The notes under the pieces: model-generated | The model's database searches: none | The model's input: only the letters and a program-made list of their open reading frames with translations | Told to the model about the DNA's origin: nothing | Source: Glossina fuscipes | Lineage: Eukaryota; Arthropoda; Insecta; Diptera; Glossinidae | Reading direction: 5' to 3' | Assembly (NCBI RefSeq): GCF_014805625.2 | Contig: NW_023998414.1 | Span: forward strand, 37,170,079-37,234,078 | Length of the DNA stretch: 64,000 bases | Program-made: the position numbers and the translations under genes | In this document: in pieces, positions 49,256-62,766 of the stretch | Layout of the letters: each line of letters starts with the position of its first letter | Numbering within the stretch: the stretch's first letter is position 1

Positions 49256-49581
49256 TTTTAATATTTCTGCGATATTTACGCTAAATTTGTCAAAGTGTTA
49301 CTAATCAAATTTATCGCCGTACGGTCGTTTATGCTCAACCGAATATTTCACATATAGCACACAGTGTGTGAGAGTCGTGCTATGTTGCGTTATATATAAC
49401 CGCATATGACCTGTGAACTTGATTAGCGGTTATTTTTAGTTAAAGTTTGTGACATGTTTTACATTCGTTCTATATATGTATATATATATATATATATAGA
49501 TATATATATATATAGATATTTTGTTTTTCAATTAAATAAAATTTTAATTAACTGAAAAATTAAACTTTAGAATAATATACA

Positions 49582-49614
<33 letters not shown>

Positions 49615-50089
49615 ACAGTACAAAATAATGTTAAAGGATTTTTTGTGCATTTATAGCAAACATAAACTCTCTTTAATTGCTCCCAATAATATTACAATTT
49701 CCTTTTTTTAAATCGAATATTTCTTTGCCTATTTTCTACGAGATTTCATTGCCTAAATAGATGACTAACGTGTACAGTGCTTTTTGCTTAAAAGTAAGTA
49801 TCAGGTTTAAAATGTGGCTTTGCATTGCATTCCTAATAAATCAAATATAATTAATAGAGATATTTTTTGGAATAAATAATTAATTAACTGGTTCAACAGT
49901 TTGCAAGTCTATTGGCTTTAATAGTGTGCGCAAGTGTTCTGTTCTTAGAACTTGATGTGAATTCGTAAGTGATTTTCTCTCTCCCATAATATGGCTGACA
50001 TAAAGGATTTAAATGTGGTCTCAAGTTCTTTGTAACGTATTCCTTTCACAAGTGCACAATAAGACTGACTGGCCACTTACAGGATGCAT

Positions 50090-50890
50090 ATATCCAGAAC
50101 ATCATAAAATATATACATGCAAGCCATATCTGTCCGTCCGTGTGGAGCGTGTTGTTGCCACCCTCTTAAGCGTAAATGTGAAGATGAAACATTGAAAGTT
50201 TTTGGCAAGCAAGTTAGTGTTGAAAATAGGCCAAATCGGTCGAAGGACACGCCTACAGCATCACGTAAACTGAGAATACCTCTTTTTTTTTTCAAAGGGA
50301 ACGAAAAATTAATTTGTTGCTCATTACTCATAAACTACAGCAGATAAATATACAAAAATTTGATCGTATATACTATGGACAATGCTGTAGCATTTGTGTA
50401 TCAAAATGGAAAAAATTAACCACGCCTACCCAATATTTTAGTGTATCAAAATTTAATTATTTTGTCAATACGTTGATAACGCGTAGAAATAAGCTTCAAA
50501 CACCCTATAAAGTGTACAAATTCCTGGCTAGTTTCAAATAATGAATATATGCAAACATCGTCGCCTGTTCGTCTGTCCATCTGTCTGTTTACGCAGCTTT
50601 ATAGTATTTGTGGGAAACATTGTCCCCTTCGCGAAAATATAAATATCACCTCCAAACTTGCAAAAGAATTTGAAATTGATCTAAACTTTTCAAAGGACAC
50701 GCCTACAACGCCCACATGCCTCTACGGCACAAACTTTTATTTTGAAAATAGAAGAAATCAACTGCGCCCTCTCCATATTAAAGAGCATGAGAATGTTGTT
50801 CTTTTGTTTCGTTTCTCTTTTTTTGTTTTACACGGTGATGGGTACAAAAGATTCGGTCCCGATCGAACTTAATTTTCTTACTTGTTTCTT
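50090..50890 (-). repeat. Dispersed repeat family B, long reverse copy
   Basis: Contains CTGTCCGTCCGTGTGGAG, GGTCGAAGGACACGCCTACA, TGCTCATTACTCATAAACTA, ACCACGCCTACCCAATATTT and a second round of the same blocks from 50570. It ends at 50887 with TTCTTACTTGTTTC, the reverse of the ACAAGTAAGAA head. Two nested or tandem copies are likely. Confidence 0.55.
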
Positions 50891-51309
50891 TCTTAATAAT
50901 ACCATCGTTATGGGTATCAAATAAAAGGACAGGGAGTGTAGAAGTAGACAAGGTAAGTGTGTTGATTCTAAATTAATTATAGTGGGCGTGATGACATTTG
51001 GATAAATTTATAATTAAAAATGCCTTGAATATGGATATCGAATAAAAGGGCTTGGAGAGTAGAATACGCAAAAGCTGCATGCATTAATTCAAAATTAATT
51101 GTGGTAAACGTCAGGAGCTGGTGGATTAATTCTTCTTAACGATATCTTTTAATCAAATCAAAAGGTAAGAAAGATAAATTTTATCCGATTCGCTTTTTTA
51201 TGACAATAAATAAGAGCATGGGGTGCCATTTATCTAAAATTATGTTATTACATATACATTACAGAAGCTCGAGACGTTCTGTTCTGTTATTCAAGGCCTA
51301 GTTAGATCC

Positions 51310-51600
51310 GAAAGAGTACCCGAGTAGGTACGAACCGTGACTGTCAAGTCAGTATTCCTGGGTGCAAATCTCAATGCAGTAGAATTTAGTTTGGCTATAA
51401 TTATAGTGGATGGGTGCTTAGCAGTAGGCGAAGGCATAACTCTTACCGATTGTGGACAAAACTACTTACGTGTGGCCGTTTCCCATCGTTTTCAGTTTTC
51501 TCACTTCTTTCCGACTGTCACGATATTACACGAATAGGAGACATACCCCGATTGCTTGGTCATATAATTAAAAAAAAAAAAAAGAAAGAAAAAAAGATGC
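51310..51600 (+). mobile_element. tRNA-derived SINE-like copy with A-rich tail
   Basis: CGAGTAGGTACGAACCGTGA, then GGGTGCAAATCTCAATGCAG (B-box-like), TTACCGATTGTGGAC, and an A-rich tail (51570-51597). It is collinear with the 39.2-kb copy. Confidence 0.45.
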
Positions 51601-52899
51601 TTCCGTTATCTCTTAATTAAATTTTAAGCAGCGTTCATCAAAATTTTTTCGATTCTGAATTTCGAGCATAAAGCACTATGATAATACCAGGGAATTTCCA
51701 ATCACTGATGGTTGTAATCCAGAAGCTCCGATCAACTGTTACAGATTATTCAAAGGCTTCACTCATTTGAATACTAAGTTACTAAGCGATTGCGTGAAAC
51801 ATCAAAGCGTTCAGGGTGATGCTCAAGGAAGCTCAATGAAATCAGAGGTCCTAGTCGTTTGTTTTGAAATACCCAGTTGCCTGTTAAATAAATTAGAAAA
51901 AGTATTCACAAGATTTGTCTCGGTCGATTCAAGGAATTGAACGTCGAAAACATTGCTAATCTTAATTAGTCTCTAGTAACTGTCTGCTTATAATAATGCG
52001 AACAATGGTGGCGGATTACTATAAGACTCCAATCATTATTCAAAAACATGACAAATATTGCTTTTGGATTAAAAATTGCATCATAATGGAACAATGGACA
52101 ATTCTGCCACCGATAACGGCGATAGCGAGTGGGTTTTGATCGCTTTCGGGTGCGCTTTGCAAGTTAAAAGCTAATCGTTATTTGATTCGCGGCTTGGTGT
52201 ACCCTGACAATGGTTGGGGCAGAAGATTGTCGTTCAAATATATTTTATATAAAAATTAAAAGGCGCAAGCATTGAACCGCAATGAAAAATCACGCTACAC
52301 ATTATTGATATATGGTATTCTATGGATTTTTCCCCTTTTATCGTTTACTGACTTCTAACTACTTACTAACTTCGCAAAGCGATGTCAGTTATGGATGATG
52401 TAGAACAATATATGCATACGACTGACCGACTACCTTAACTGAAAGCTGTTGGTGTCATAGGCAAAGAACTGAATATTTTTTTCGTATAATGACTTAATTG
52501 TTTGTGTGCGTAGGTGTGTGCTTAGTTAAACAAAAGCTACTGTAATAATAAAACAACCGCGATTTTGAATATATTCGCAATTCAATATTATTACGCACAT
52601 AGAGGCAATCACGCAATAGGCGAACGTACTGAAAAAAGGGGAAAACTAACCGCTTATTAAAAATTTAACGATATCGCACAAAAAAAAAAAAGAAGAGAAC
52701 AAAGTGCGTATAAAGTGGCGGTAATTGAAAAATTGATTTTAGCTAATTATATAAACAATTTTGAAAAAGACATTCAATGATTATAAAGAAGTTTTTTTAT
52801 ATCAACTCGAATGGGAGTAAACAATTAATGCAGCTCGATGGATAAATAAAAACTTTCCATTAAATTGAGAGCGATTTACATTTAAACAAATCAAAATGT

Positions 52900-53625
52900 A
52901 ATTATCGGACAAAGTCGATCATTATGTACCCTGCATAGGTTTGCTTAATATAATTTTTCATTTATTATGATGATAAGATTCTGAAACTATCCTTAGTTTT
53001 CAAGTACGGGCGTACTTTTAATGATGGAGACAGGCAACTGCAAAAGCTTGCACTAACGTATCTCAACTATTGCACAATTCATCTTCTTGTTAAAGGCCTT
53101 CCTCATATATTCATAAATATTAGACTTTGTTGCTTATCTTATGTGAGTTAGGATCCAAAGAATAGAGATTTCGGTCATCGTAATTTGGTATAATTAATTT
53201 CTATATCAAATTACAAACATGCATTAACTTTCATTCATTATCAGATATTACATAATAGACACATTTTTGTCAAATTAAAGCTTTTAGTTTTTACACAGGT
53301 CATCCGACGCCAAATTTTTGATATCAATTAACTATGCCGCAATACTATCACATAGCAATTGTTGAGGAGAAATTTTTTGTTTTATTTGCAAATTTTTTTC
53401 ATTTAATGCTTGATTCAAAATAGGGCTTTATATGGTAAATCCGGCCTAAACAATGCTCGATTGGATTTTTCCTTGGGCCAAAGGACCCCAGTGTAACATA
53501 TTGTAAGCTAAACCGCATAACGTATCGACAAATATCATTTGCACAGACGGACAGACAAGCTTAAATTGATTATTTCGCAAAGCTATTTCGGTGTTGCATA
53601 CATCCGCATAAGCTTAATATAGCCT
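52900..53625 (+). repeat. Dispersed repeat family A copy
   Basis: Head ATTATCGGACAAAGTCGATC, middle AGGGCTTTATATGGTAAATC, tail CAGACGGACAGACAAGCTTA and GTGTTGCATACATCCGCAT. Confidence 0.55.
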
Positions 53626-54824
53626 AAACTATAGGTGACGCAGGCATAGTGTGATTAGGTTTTGAATCCATGACCTTAACAATGTTGAAACTCTTTTCGA
53701 TTTTTACATAACACTTGATTTTTTTATTCGATGTAGTGTAGGGATACAGGACGTAACACTTATCTATATATAGTAACAACGTTACTTCTCTTACGTTGGC
53801 AAAGAAAATAAAAAGTCGGTTAACGACCGAACTCAAGCACTTTTACTATATATCACTTTTCTCTCCGTGACAATAAAAAGAACAGTCATCGCGAAGAAGA
53901 AGAAATTGCGAAATACTCATCGAAAACTGATGAATAAAACCTTGAGCCTTGAGCCTTGAGCGTTTGAGATTCAGTTAATTATATTTCTAAGACGGGAAGT
54001 ATTTAGGGCTACAAAGGAGTTACAGTCAAGGCTGAATTCCTAGTAAGAATATATACGTACATGCGAGCATGCGCAGTTTGTTCTCATAATTCAATTGACT
54101 GCATGAAGTGACGGTCGGGAGGAATGAATTTTCAAGGATTTTATTTAAAATATTTCTTTTCTTTTCCACAAATCAATCTTATAAGCTTTGCGTACTCAAT
54201 TTATTGTTCAAAAACATAAGCGAACACCGTCCGTTAATGTAAAACTGAATCTGGTGTAATGTAAATCTTAGAAAAGTCGATTTAGAAAATAATGTCAATA
54301 ACAATGGTTAAGCGTTTTGGCTCTCTTAGTAATGGTATATTGCACTCGAAAATAGAATTGGAATTCCCCTATGAATAATTAAAGAAAAAAGAAAAATAAA
54401 AAAAAAACCGGTTTCTTTCACTCTATTTTAAGTAATTTCAATAAATGACAAATTCTTGCGGAAACATTCTGCCCTCAGTCACATGAATCATAAATAAATA
54501 AGCTTTAATAAGGAAAGAGTAGTGTATGTGTGTGTGTGTGCGTGTTGTTCTACGCATATTTGCAAAGTATCTTAAAAAATCAAATATAAGGGATTAAAGC
54601 TTAAAAATTGAAAAAATAAATCAAAAATTATATTAAGTAAGGCATTGATTGCTCTACGTTTAATAAAGCACGTATACCGAAAATTATTATTATTATTATA
54701 TATATATTTTTTTTTTTTTTAGAAAATGCAACTAATTAGTATTCAGGATGTCATCGCATCATGTAAGTATGCATGAACAGTGCATTTTGGATACCTACCG
54801 TGTGAGAATAATGTACAACGAGTA

Positions 54825-55520
54825 AGACAATTATAGTCGGCTGTAATCGAATCTTTCATACTCACCATCGTTATCTTGAAAAAGGGCTAAATGAAAGACA
54901 AAAAAAAAAAAAAATTAAATTTGCATGTTTTATAACATTTAATAGGCGTGGCCGATTTTTTTCCATTTTTGAACATTTATATTGTTTGCTGTTTATCTGT
55001 AGTAGTTTGTGAGTAATGAGCAAAAAACACAGAAAGTAAAGACGCTGTCACTTGATGTTGCAATGTAGGCGTGTCTTTTGACCCGTTCAGATCATTTTTA
55101 AATTCTTTTTTCAAATTTGAAGGCGCTATCCTCATACTTGCAAAGTGGGACAATGTCTAGATAGTCGGCCGGACGGATGGACGGACGGACATGCATGCCC
55201 TCGGCTAAGAGCTTATATGCTTGATTGGCACTATAACATCGTCCATAGAAAGTTGTTATGCATTTACCTGGCGCAGTTTGTGGCTAATGATCAGAAAACC
55301 CAATTTTTCGCCCTCGTCCGCGTATTCGTCGACCGATTATTATAACTTCACCTTTGTGCGGCCAGGAGAATATTAACAATAGTCTTTACAAAAATAGACA
55401 ATCATACTTAAATCGAATCAAAATTTGATGATCAAGAATACCTACCCGTTGCGGGGTCTTTAAAGCGTTCTTTTTGGGTGCCGCAAACATTTTGATCACT
55501 TGAATATATCCCATCTTTGA
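54825..55520 (+). repeat. Dispersed repeat family B copy
   Basis: Head ACGAGTAAGACAATTATAG with TCGGCTGTAATCGA, then TAGGCGTGGCCGATTTTTT, GAGTAATGAGCAAAAAACAC, GGCGTGTCTTTTGACCCG, GGACGGATGGACGGACGGAC and, near the end, GATCAAGAATACC. Confidence 0.55.
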
Positions 55521-55599
55521 ATGGTGGATGTAATAACACATTTTTAACTACATAATTAGGGTAGAGGTATGTGACGGCTATACACAATTTGGAATACAG

Positions 55600-55935
55600 T
55601 AAGAAATTGTGTGTAGTCGGCTATGGACTAAACTTGAATACCCTACAACACTCCAAAGTTATTTATATAACGACTTTTTAAAGTAAGGCCTTATATGGGA
55701 AGTGATTAAAAAAGTGGATCCATCCAAACCATTTTCTATAGCGTTCGTCCTTGAGTTGCGTTTTAGTATCGCATTCGATTGCGACCTTTATCTTGAAATT
55801 GAAATTTATATTGACAGACATCAGACGGATAGACAAAATCATTTTCTGAATCAATCGGTATAATAAAAGATGGGTCTATCTTAAGCCCTTCCGTATATTA
55901 CGTACGTCCGTACAAACTTGATGCACCCTAATGTA
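55600..55935 (+). repeat. Dispersed repeat family A, short copy
   Basis: Collinear with the long copy but internally deleted: GTAGTCGGCTATGGAC, CTTATATGGGAAGTGATTAA, ATAGCGTTCGTCCTTGAG, ACATCAGACGGATAGACAAA, ATCAATCGGTATAATAAAAG, CTATCTTAAGCCCTTCC and CGTCCGTACAAACTTGATGC. Confidence 0.6.
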
Positions 55936-57371
55936 CGGTACTTGTTCGATGTACATACAGTTTTTAAATTTTAAATTTCCCTTTGGTTATTGATCATAGA
56001 GTTTTATATTGAAAGTTACTTTATGTAGAGTATGCTCTCATATCGATCACTGATCTCTATAAGAGCGACGAATGATTACTGAGCACTCTACATTACTAAA
56101 TAACATAATATGAATCTACTGCGTTTGATTGTCAATTTATGTCAAGTGTCGATGAAAAGAAACTTTCATATAACTGTTAACAGTGTTATTTAGCTAAAAG
56201 GAAATTATTTCGTCTATTGGTTGGAAAATAATACAATTAGTGAAAATTTTCTTTATAAAATAATTCTTTTAAACTACAATTATTTCATCTGCTAATTACT
56301 GCAAATAATTCTTTCTTATGTCATTTTAATGGCTATACATAATGTATATCGAAAGTTAATATATTACCTTCTATAGGTAATATGAATTGTAAATGGAGGG
56401 TTAGAAAAAAAAAAAAAAAAATTTAATTAAATACGCAATTATTTACAAAATTAATAGATAGAATCTTTAAGAAATGTTAGACTGTCATATGCAATTAGTT
56501 GGACGGTGACTAATATGTGTTGTCAAAAAAAGTGTTACAAATTAAAAAATATAATACATTTTGTTTCTTTGTATCCTGTTTGTGATTAAATGTGATCTTC
56601 GTATGTATAAAATTCTACCTACGCATAAATATGCGTACATTCATCTATGTATACAATACATATGCATATATGGATGAATGTGTATGTGTGTATGTGTATA
56701 TATGTGCACGATGCCCCTACTCATCATTATAACAAAAAAGCCGCAAAATGCCAATCTGTCTGCTCTGAATGTGGTCACAATCTGAAGTTTCTTTCTCTCT
56801 TAAGTTCACTTTTCTATATATCATATACACAGACATATCGACATTGTCCTGGAGTAAATTATTATTATCACATACGTAAACATTTCTATAGGTGATGGTT
56901 AAATGTAGCGTTTGTGTTGTTTGTACTCTTTAACCGTTTTTATGTACAAACTTTTCATTGTATTTTTTTTTGTTTTTTCTTCATTTTACAAGTTCAGCGT
57001 TATTAACAGAAACCACAAAAAGAAAATTTTATGAGTTGGCTCAGCTTAGTTTGTTTCAGTTTAGTTACTATTGGTACTGGATTTTCAATTAACAGTAAAT
57101 GCATTTATTTCCTTTAGATAATTAAAAAGAAGAAGAAAGATTATATTCGTCTTAGATCTTATGACTCCCACTGTTTACTTCTTATACAATCAATTTATCA
57201 AAGGATACTTACGATTATACTAATTTTAAGAATCGCACTCTAAGATACAGATGCACTTCCATCAATTAGGTCATTTATTAGCGAAACTGGCTCATCAAGC
57301 TCGCAAATATTATTTATTGCAGTAAATTTAATGCATCTCGTAGAAAAGAGAGTGTGACAGACTTATAATCA

Positions 57372-57398
57372 TTTTTTTTTTTTTTTTTTTTTTTTTTT
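57372..57398 (+). repeat. 27-bp poly-T tract
   Basis: Uninterrupted T run a few hundred bases upstream of the reverse-transcriptase relic. Confidence 0.9.
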
Positions 57399-57649
57399 CA
57401 AATCATTAATTTTATAACATATGTATAGCGTCATCGTTCGCATAAATTGTCGGGTGTGAGGAACATTGATGTAATCCATTCGATCACTTCTTTCTCAAAC
57501 AAAAATGCTTTCTTCTTCAAGTGTTTGCATATTCGGCACTCTTAACCTATGTCTTAGCATAATACATCTGATCACCAAGTAAAATCTTAAAGAATTGTTC
57601 CCAACTTTCCATGAATGAGTTTGTCGGAGTTTGCTTTAGTCCACTCTTC

Positions 57650-58350
57650 AAATTAAGTTGATAACAGTAGCGTGTGCGAAGTTCATATTAACTTATTATT
57701 GCAAACAGCCCGATGGAGCCCAGAGAATTTATTTATATATAAGTTTGGTGAGATTAACTCTGGAATATGCCTCTGCTGTGTTGGCCGCTTTCTACAGGAT
57801 TTATTTTAATGCCATAGAACCACTACGTAAGCAATTCCTATCTACAGCTTTGAGGAACTTGCAATGGGATCCGATGGGGTTCTCGTTGCCACCGTATAAA
57901 AATAGATTAACACTATTTGCCCTTTCCTAAGTATAGGTATAACCTTCCTAGTTAAGCAAATACATGGCTCGCCATCCTTATTGGAAAAGATAAACTTTAA
58001 TGTCCACAAACGATCTTTAAAAAAATTTCATATTTAACCCATTCAGTGTGCATGTGTTGCTTTAAATTAGTTAGTATTTTGCGTAGCACTTTTTCTGTGC
58101 TATGCTAATCGCTCCCGTGCAATCGCTCCCCGAAACTGAAAGCAGTCGGCATTTTTCCTTTAACGGAACTACTTTTGCCGTCTTAGAGCTCTCGAGAGGC
58201 TTGTTTGCCTTGCAGTTACTCCTCTAACGTAGGACACAGTACCGCGGCTCTTCGTCCGGAATTACACAAACACTACTATTCGTTTGCTCTTCCTCTGCCT
58301 ATAACTGTTTTGGATAAACGTCGTGCTTATACCTATAGGTCACATCTGTT
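57650..58350 (+). mobile_element. Decayed non-LTR retrotransposon, 3' end of the reverse-transcriptase ORF
   Basis: An open stretch at 57658-57930 reads like the C-terminal end of a non-LTR (LINE) reverse transcriptase: YLYISLVRLTLEYASAVL, then AIEPLRKQFLSTALRNLQW and LPPYKNRLTLFAL. The family usually reads SLVRPxLEYAS, a KRFL-ALRNL stretch and LPPYxxRL in the same order. After a stop, a fragment INFNVHKRSLK and a later compatible stretch continue the family's tail in other frames. No 5' part, endonuclease or poly-A tail was found. It is dead and 5'-truncated. Confidence 0.72.
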
Positions 58351-59696
58351 AAGCTATCTGGCTGGCTAGTCATCTAAAGAAAAAAGAAAATATGAATGTC
58401 CATCTGTCCTTTGGTAATGAGTTGAAAATTTTGCAAAATCTTTTGTTTATTGTGGCCCTTTCTTGCGCTAAATTTGCAGAAAGACTTCATAACTATTCGC
58501 ATAATAAGTTTTATACCAATGCCTGTTACAAGACGTGAACTAAAATTCTTTGTTAATTTTGTAGTTATTACTTGGAAACGTATATGAATAAATTGCATTT
58601 TGTGCGTCAGTCTTTCTAATACATGCAGATTAAGAATTTTATACCGATCAACGGTACATATATATATATAATGAAATATCTTAAGCGTATTTGAAAGATG
58701 TTACAAACGGAAGCACAAATTTAGTTTAATCGTAGCCTGCCTTTAATGCATATTATCCATCATTTTAAATCGCTTCGCGACGAGTCCATTTCAAAGTTCT
58801 ATATGTTCTAAATAAATATGTGAGTCAAATTTTAATTTTTTCGATTTAAGTTCACTTCACTGTTCCGTCAAACTCAACTAACTATGTTTCATCTTGCGGT
58901 CTCTTCTGGCTACACTTTTGGAAACTTCCAAAGGCAATTACTAAACAAAAAGGTGCTTCTAAGTTAATGCAGTATCTTAAGCTAATCACGTATTTATATA
59001 TGTTACGAGATGATCGCCGAGAATTTTTAGGTGTTAGGAATGAAATAAAAAAAAAAAAAAAAAAAAAAAATTAAAATACAATACATGAGTGTAAGTATAT
59101 AGGAAAACAAATAACAACCAACAAGAGATTGATGTCACGATGACGGTACGATATGTGTGCTTAAAATTTTGAAATTGTAAACTTTTCAGGTTAATTTCGC
59201 TTCGTGTGGGGGAAAATTTATTGCTCTAAGTTCCCTTGAATAATTGCAAATTGCAAAAAATCAGCTCGCCTAACGAATTTCTTTTAATGCTATTCTTCTC
59301 AGCTTTCATATGTATTTCATCAGAAAATAAAATCATTTCATAGAATAATTTTTTTTTTTTATTGCAAGCGTAACGTGTATGACTAAAGATCGAACATTTG
59401 TGGAATTCCATGTTGCGAGATGTTATCGTTTACTGTTCCGTCCAGTATAGTACAGATTTTATAATGCAAGCTATACCCTATATTTTAGTATAGTTCAACG
59501 CATACTAAGGCTACATTCGGGCGTTGTGATCGGTGATTAATCGTGAAAGAAAACACTTTTTATTCTTTTTATAATTGTTTCAGCTCAGTTCAATTTACTT
59601 TTGTTATTCCGAAAGAATGTTTTAGTGATTGTTAAGTCTCGCAAATCGCACAGGAAGCAATTGCTTCGCGACTTGTGAATGTCTCAGAATGCGGCT

Positions 59697-59770
59697 AATA
59701 GTATAGTGTAGTGTAGCATAAAATAGCATAAAATAGCATTGTGCTGTATAGTATAGTGTAGTATAGTAAT
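59697..59770. repeat. Imperfect minisatellite (TAGTATAGTG / AGCATAAAAT)
   Basis: Degenerate tandem units GTATAGTGTA and AGCATAAAAT over about 75 bp. Confidence 0.7.
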
Positions 59771-60329
59771 GTATAAAGAATAAATTGTTCTGAGAATAAA
59801 TTTTTGTTTTACTTATGGCGATCGTATAATTAAGCAATGAATGAAATTTGATTTTCTTTGCCAGCTTTTAATGCTCCTTAAAAATATATCAAAAACGTGT
59901 ACTCGCTTATTTCTCGAACATTTTTTTTTTTTTTTGTAGTACACCTTCTACATTCAAATCTTTTTTCATCTATTTGCATATATATATGATGACATATATG
60001 ATGGATAATAACAATACATTTTTTTGGTTTTCCGTCTCTCTTTCACGCCATAATGCATGATTTTATTTTTTATTTATGTTCAGGCAGCTCATCGTCTAGT
60101 GTACACAAAATAAATGGTCTACCCAGACTACGTTTATTTCATACGATTACAAATTTATACTTTGTCTAGACGGTACACTTATCATAATAGCTTAAGTCTA
60201 AGTGACGGTTGTTTCTACACTTTTCATCGAAGAATCGGGAGTATATTTATTTTGTCCAAGGATTTGCAACATACGAAAGGCAATTTCCAAGTTTCCGTAA
60301 GGTATTGATGTTCTTATTTAATATCAAAA

Positions 60330-60700
60330 TCTGAATCGGTCTAAGTACGTCTGTCCGTCACTTTGTATAACAGCCACGTTTGACGGTCTGTAAGATTCGT
60401 TGGACTTAAAATTAGACAAGATTTAATTTGGAAGACCTTTTAGGTAGATTTGTATTAAAAATGTAACAAATCGGTCAAAGGGCACGCCCACAATACAATA
60501 TAAACTGGGAAAATCTCTGTTTTCCCAAGCATAATGCTATGTTTTAAACTACAACGGATACAATGATAAAAATTTCATCTGTATTCTATGCTTAAGTCGA
60601 CAGCGGCTATACGGAAACAAAACAAAGTCGCGCCCACACGCACGCAATTTTTTCATGTTTTTAGGGTTAAAAAGTTGGGCACCAACTGAGCACTAGATTT
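60330..60700 (-). repeat. Dispersed repeat family B, reverse copy
   Basis: AGTACGTCTGTCCGTCACTT, AATCGGTCAAAGGGCACGCC, CACAATACAATATAAACTGG, then TCGCGCCCACACGC: the blocks of the 50.2-kb copy in the same order. Confidence 0.5.
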
Positions 60701-62603
60701 TCTTGTATTTCATTATAAGCTAAACGTAATGATGTTGCGATGAATATCCAACAACGCTATCTGTATATAGCGGATATAGAAAAACTAAGCATGATGCAGC
60801 CATTTTCGCAACAGTTGTCCCTACAATCCGTACAACGATTGTCCCTAATCCTTGTATGTATGTAACAGATATCGAAAGTTCGCCATGAGACAAACGTAGT
60901 CTTCTGACAAAACTAGTGAAGAACAAGTATCTCGGTTCAGTGGTTATCCGAAATTCGCCGCAACGAATAACCTGGGGGAGCCTATATCCAAAATTCGTCC
61001 AAAGCTAGACGTAGTCGTCCTATTTATTATTTGAACATAACTAATTGCAATTGCAATTTGAAAATCATTAATTCGTTTAAGATATGAGATAAGAACGTGT
61101 GATGTCATAATGTAAAATAACACTTTAACATGAAATTCAGTTCGTGCCACGGATCCCTCAGTAATTATATTCTGGATCAATAAACCTTAAAAAAAAGCAA
61201 AATGATTTTTTCCTTTTTATTTTTAAAATTTTTCTACCGCAAAATTAACATAAGTTTCAAATGCCCTCGAAACTGTTTTTTTTTTTGTTTTTTTTTTTTT
61301 TTTTTTAGTTAACAGATGTGCTTTGATCGGCACCTGTTAACTTAAACTTCAAGAGAAACAATTTAACGAAGATTAAGTAAAGTGGACAAAAGTATGAGCA
61401 AAAAGATCTGACAGTTTGATTAACAACAAATACTAGTTGATTAAAACGTGTGCCGAAATTGAAGGTTTAATCGCAATTTCGGCATTTTTTTTTTTTTGCT
61501 CCTGATTTTTTTGTTCACTTTGGTTTCTTTCAATATGCAAACGAATTATAATAACGCCATTGACCTGTTTGCTGAAGAAAATACCTTTGTTTATCAATAT
61601 TTATTGGATTTTTGTATTCTTCGAATAACGATAATTATCGTAACAATTTAATAATTTTAGGTTTTCTTCAATTACTTAGTATCGTATGTAGTGTTTCAGA
61701 TATTAATGGAAAATTACAAATACCCGGGAATGCAAGCTATTATCATCATTTAGCCTGCACTGCATTTATCTTAGATGAGGGAGCGGGGAACAAAAAAATA
61801 AATAAAAAAAAAAAATAAATAAAATGTAAATATAATTTAATTGTAATACGCGTGAGTAGTGTTCTCGTTCGTTTGATGAAGAAAGAAAGAAAGAAAAAAA
61901 AAAATCCCTAAATTTACATATAAAAATTATTTATTATATATGTACGTATGTATGCACACCTAATAAATTAGTTAAGATTTGTCATTACGTTCACCTTACA
62001 ACAATCGCTTATCTTTTTATTTATTTATTTATTTATTTATTTATTTTTTGTTTTGTTTTTTTATTATTATTTTCTTATTATTATTATTGTTATTGTTGTT
62101 GTTATGCTTTAAATATATTTATATATCATATATTGATATACAAGAGAAGCTTTCCTCGAAAGCTGGAATTTCTTAAAGATTTTAATTCATAAAACCCGAG
62201 TACTTGCTAAACAGCTGTCATAGATAGTGTGTAAACACTAATTCTCTATTGTCCCCTAACTCTCCCGTCACCGTCCTTCTTCTTCTGTTTATTACATTAC
62301 TGGTCTTGCTGGATTTAGTCTACGTCATATGATTAACGCGCCTTGTGATTCATTCTCATTCAGAGTTTATAGTCATTTCGATTTTGGCAGTAATCTTTGT
62401 TGTCTTTATGTATACATGTATGTATGCATGCATGTAAAAAAAAGTAAAAAAAAACCCCGCCACCATCAACAGCACTGCGCTAACGTGATCTTGTGTGAAT
62501 CTGTCATAAAGCGAGAGTTGCGAAGCATATAATAATAATGTATGTATTGAGTATTGAGTTAACGGTTCTTAACTCTTAAGTTCAATAATTACATTTTCAA
62601 AAC

Positions 62604-62605
<2 letters not shown>

Positions 62606-62639
<34 letters not shown>
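62606..62639 (+). repeat. (GA)n microsatellite
   Basis: About 17 GA units. Confidence 0.95.
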
Positions 62640-62640
<1 letters not shown>

Positions 62641-62727
62641 AAGAATACTGGATCAGATTCAAATTAACTCTTGCTTAACTGTGAATGGGTGTGTGTTAAT
62701 ACTAGCTATATTAGCATGATCATTTTC

Positions 62728-62731
<4 letters not shown>

Positions 62732-62765
<34 letters not shown>
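62732..62765 (+). repeat. 34-bp poly-A tract
   Basis: Longest homopolymer in the window; sequence on either side is AT-rich with no recognised element. Confidence 0.9.

Positions 62766-62766
<1 letters not shown>

Larger units (their letters stand above)
47006..57600. other. Repeat-dominated stretch without a recognised gene
   Basis: Family A and family B copies, a SINE-like copy, (TA)n clusters (49222-49247, 49466-49516, 49582-49611) and homopolymers. No coding block that I can support. Confidence 0.5.
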
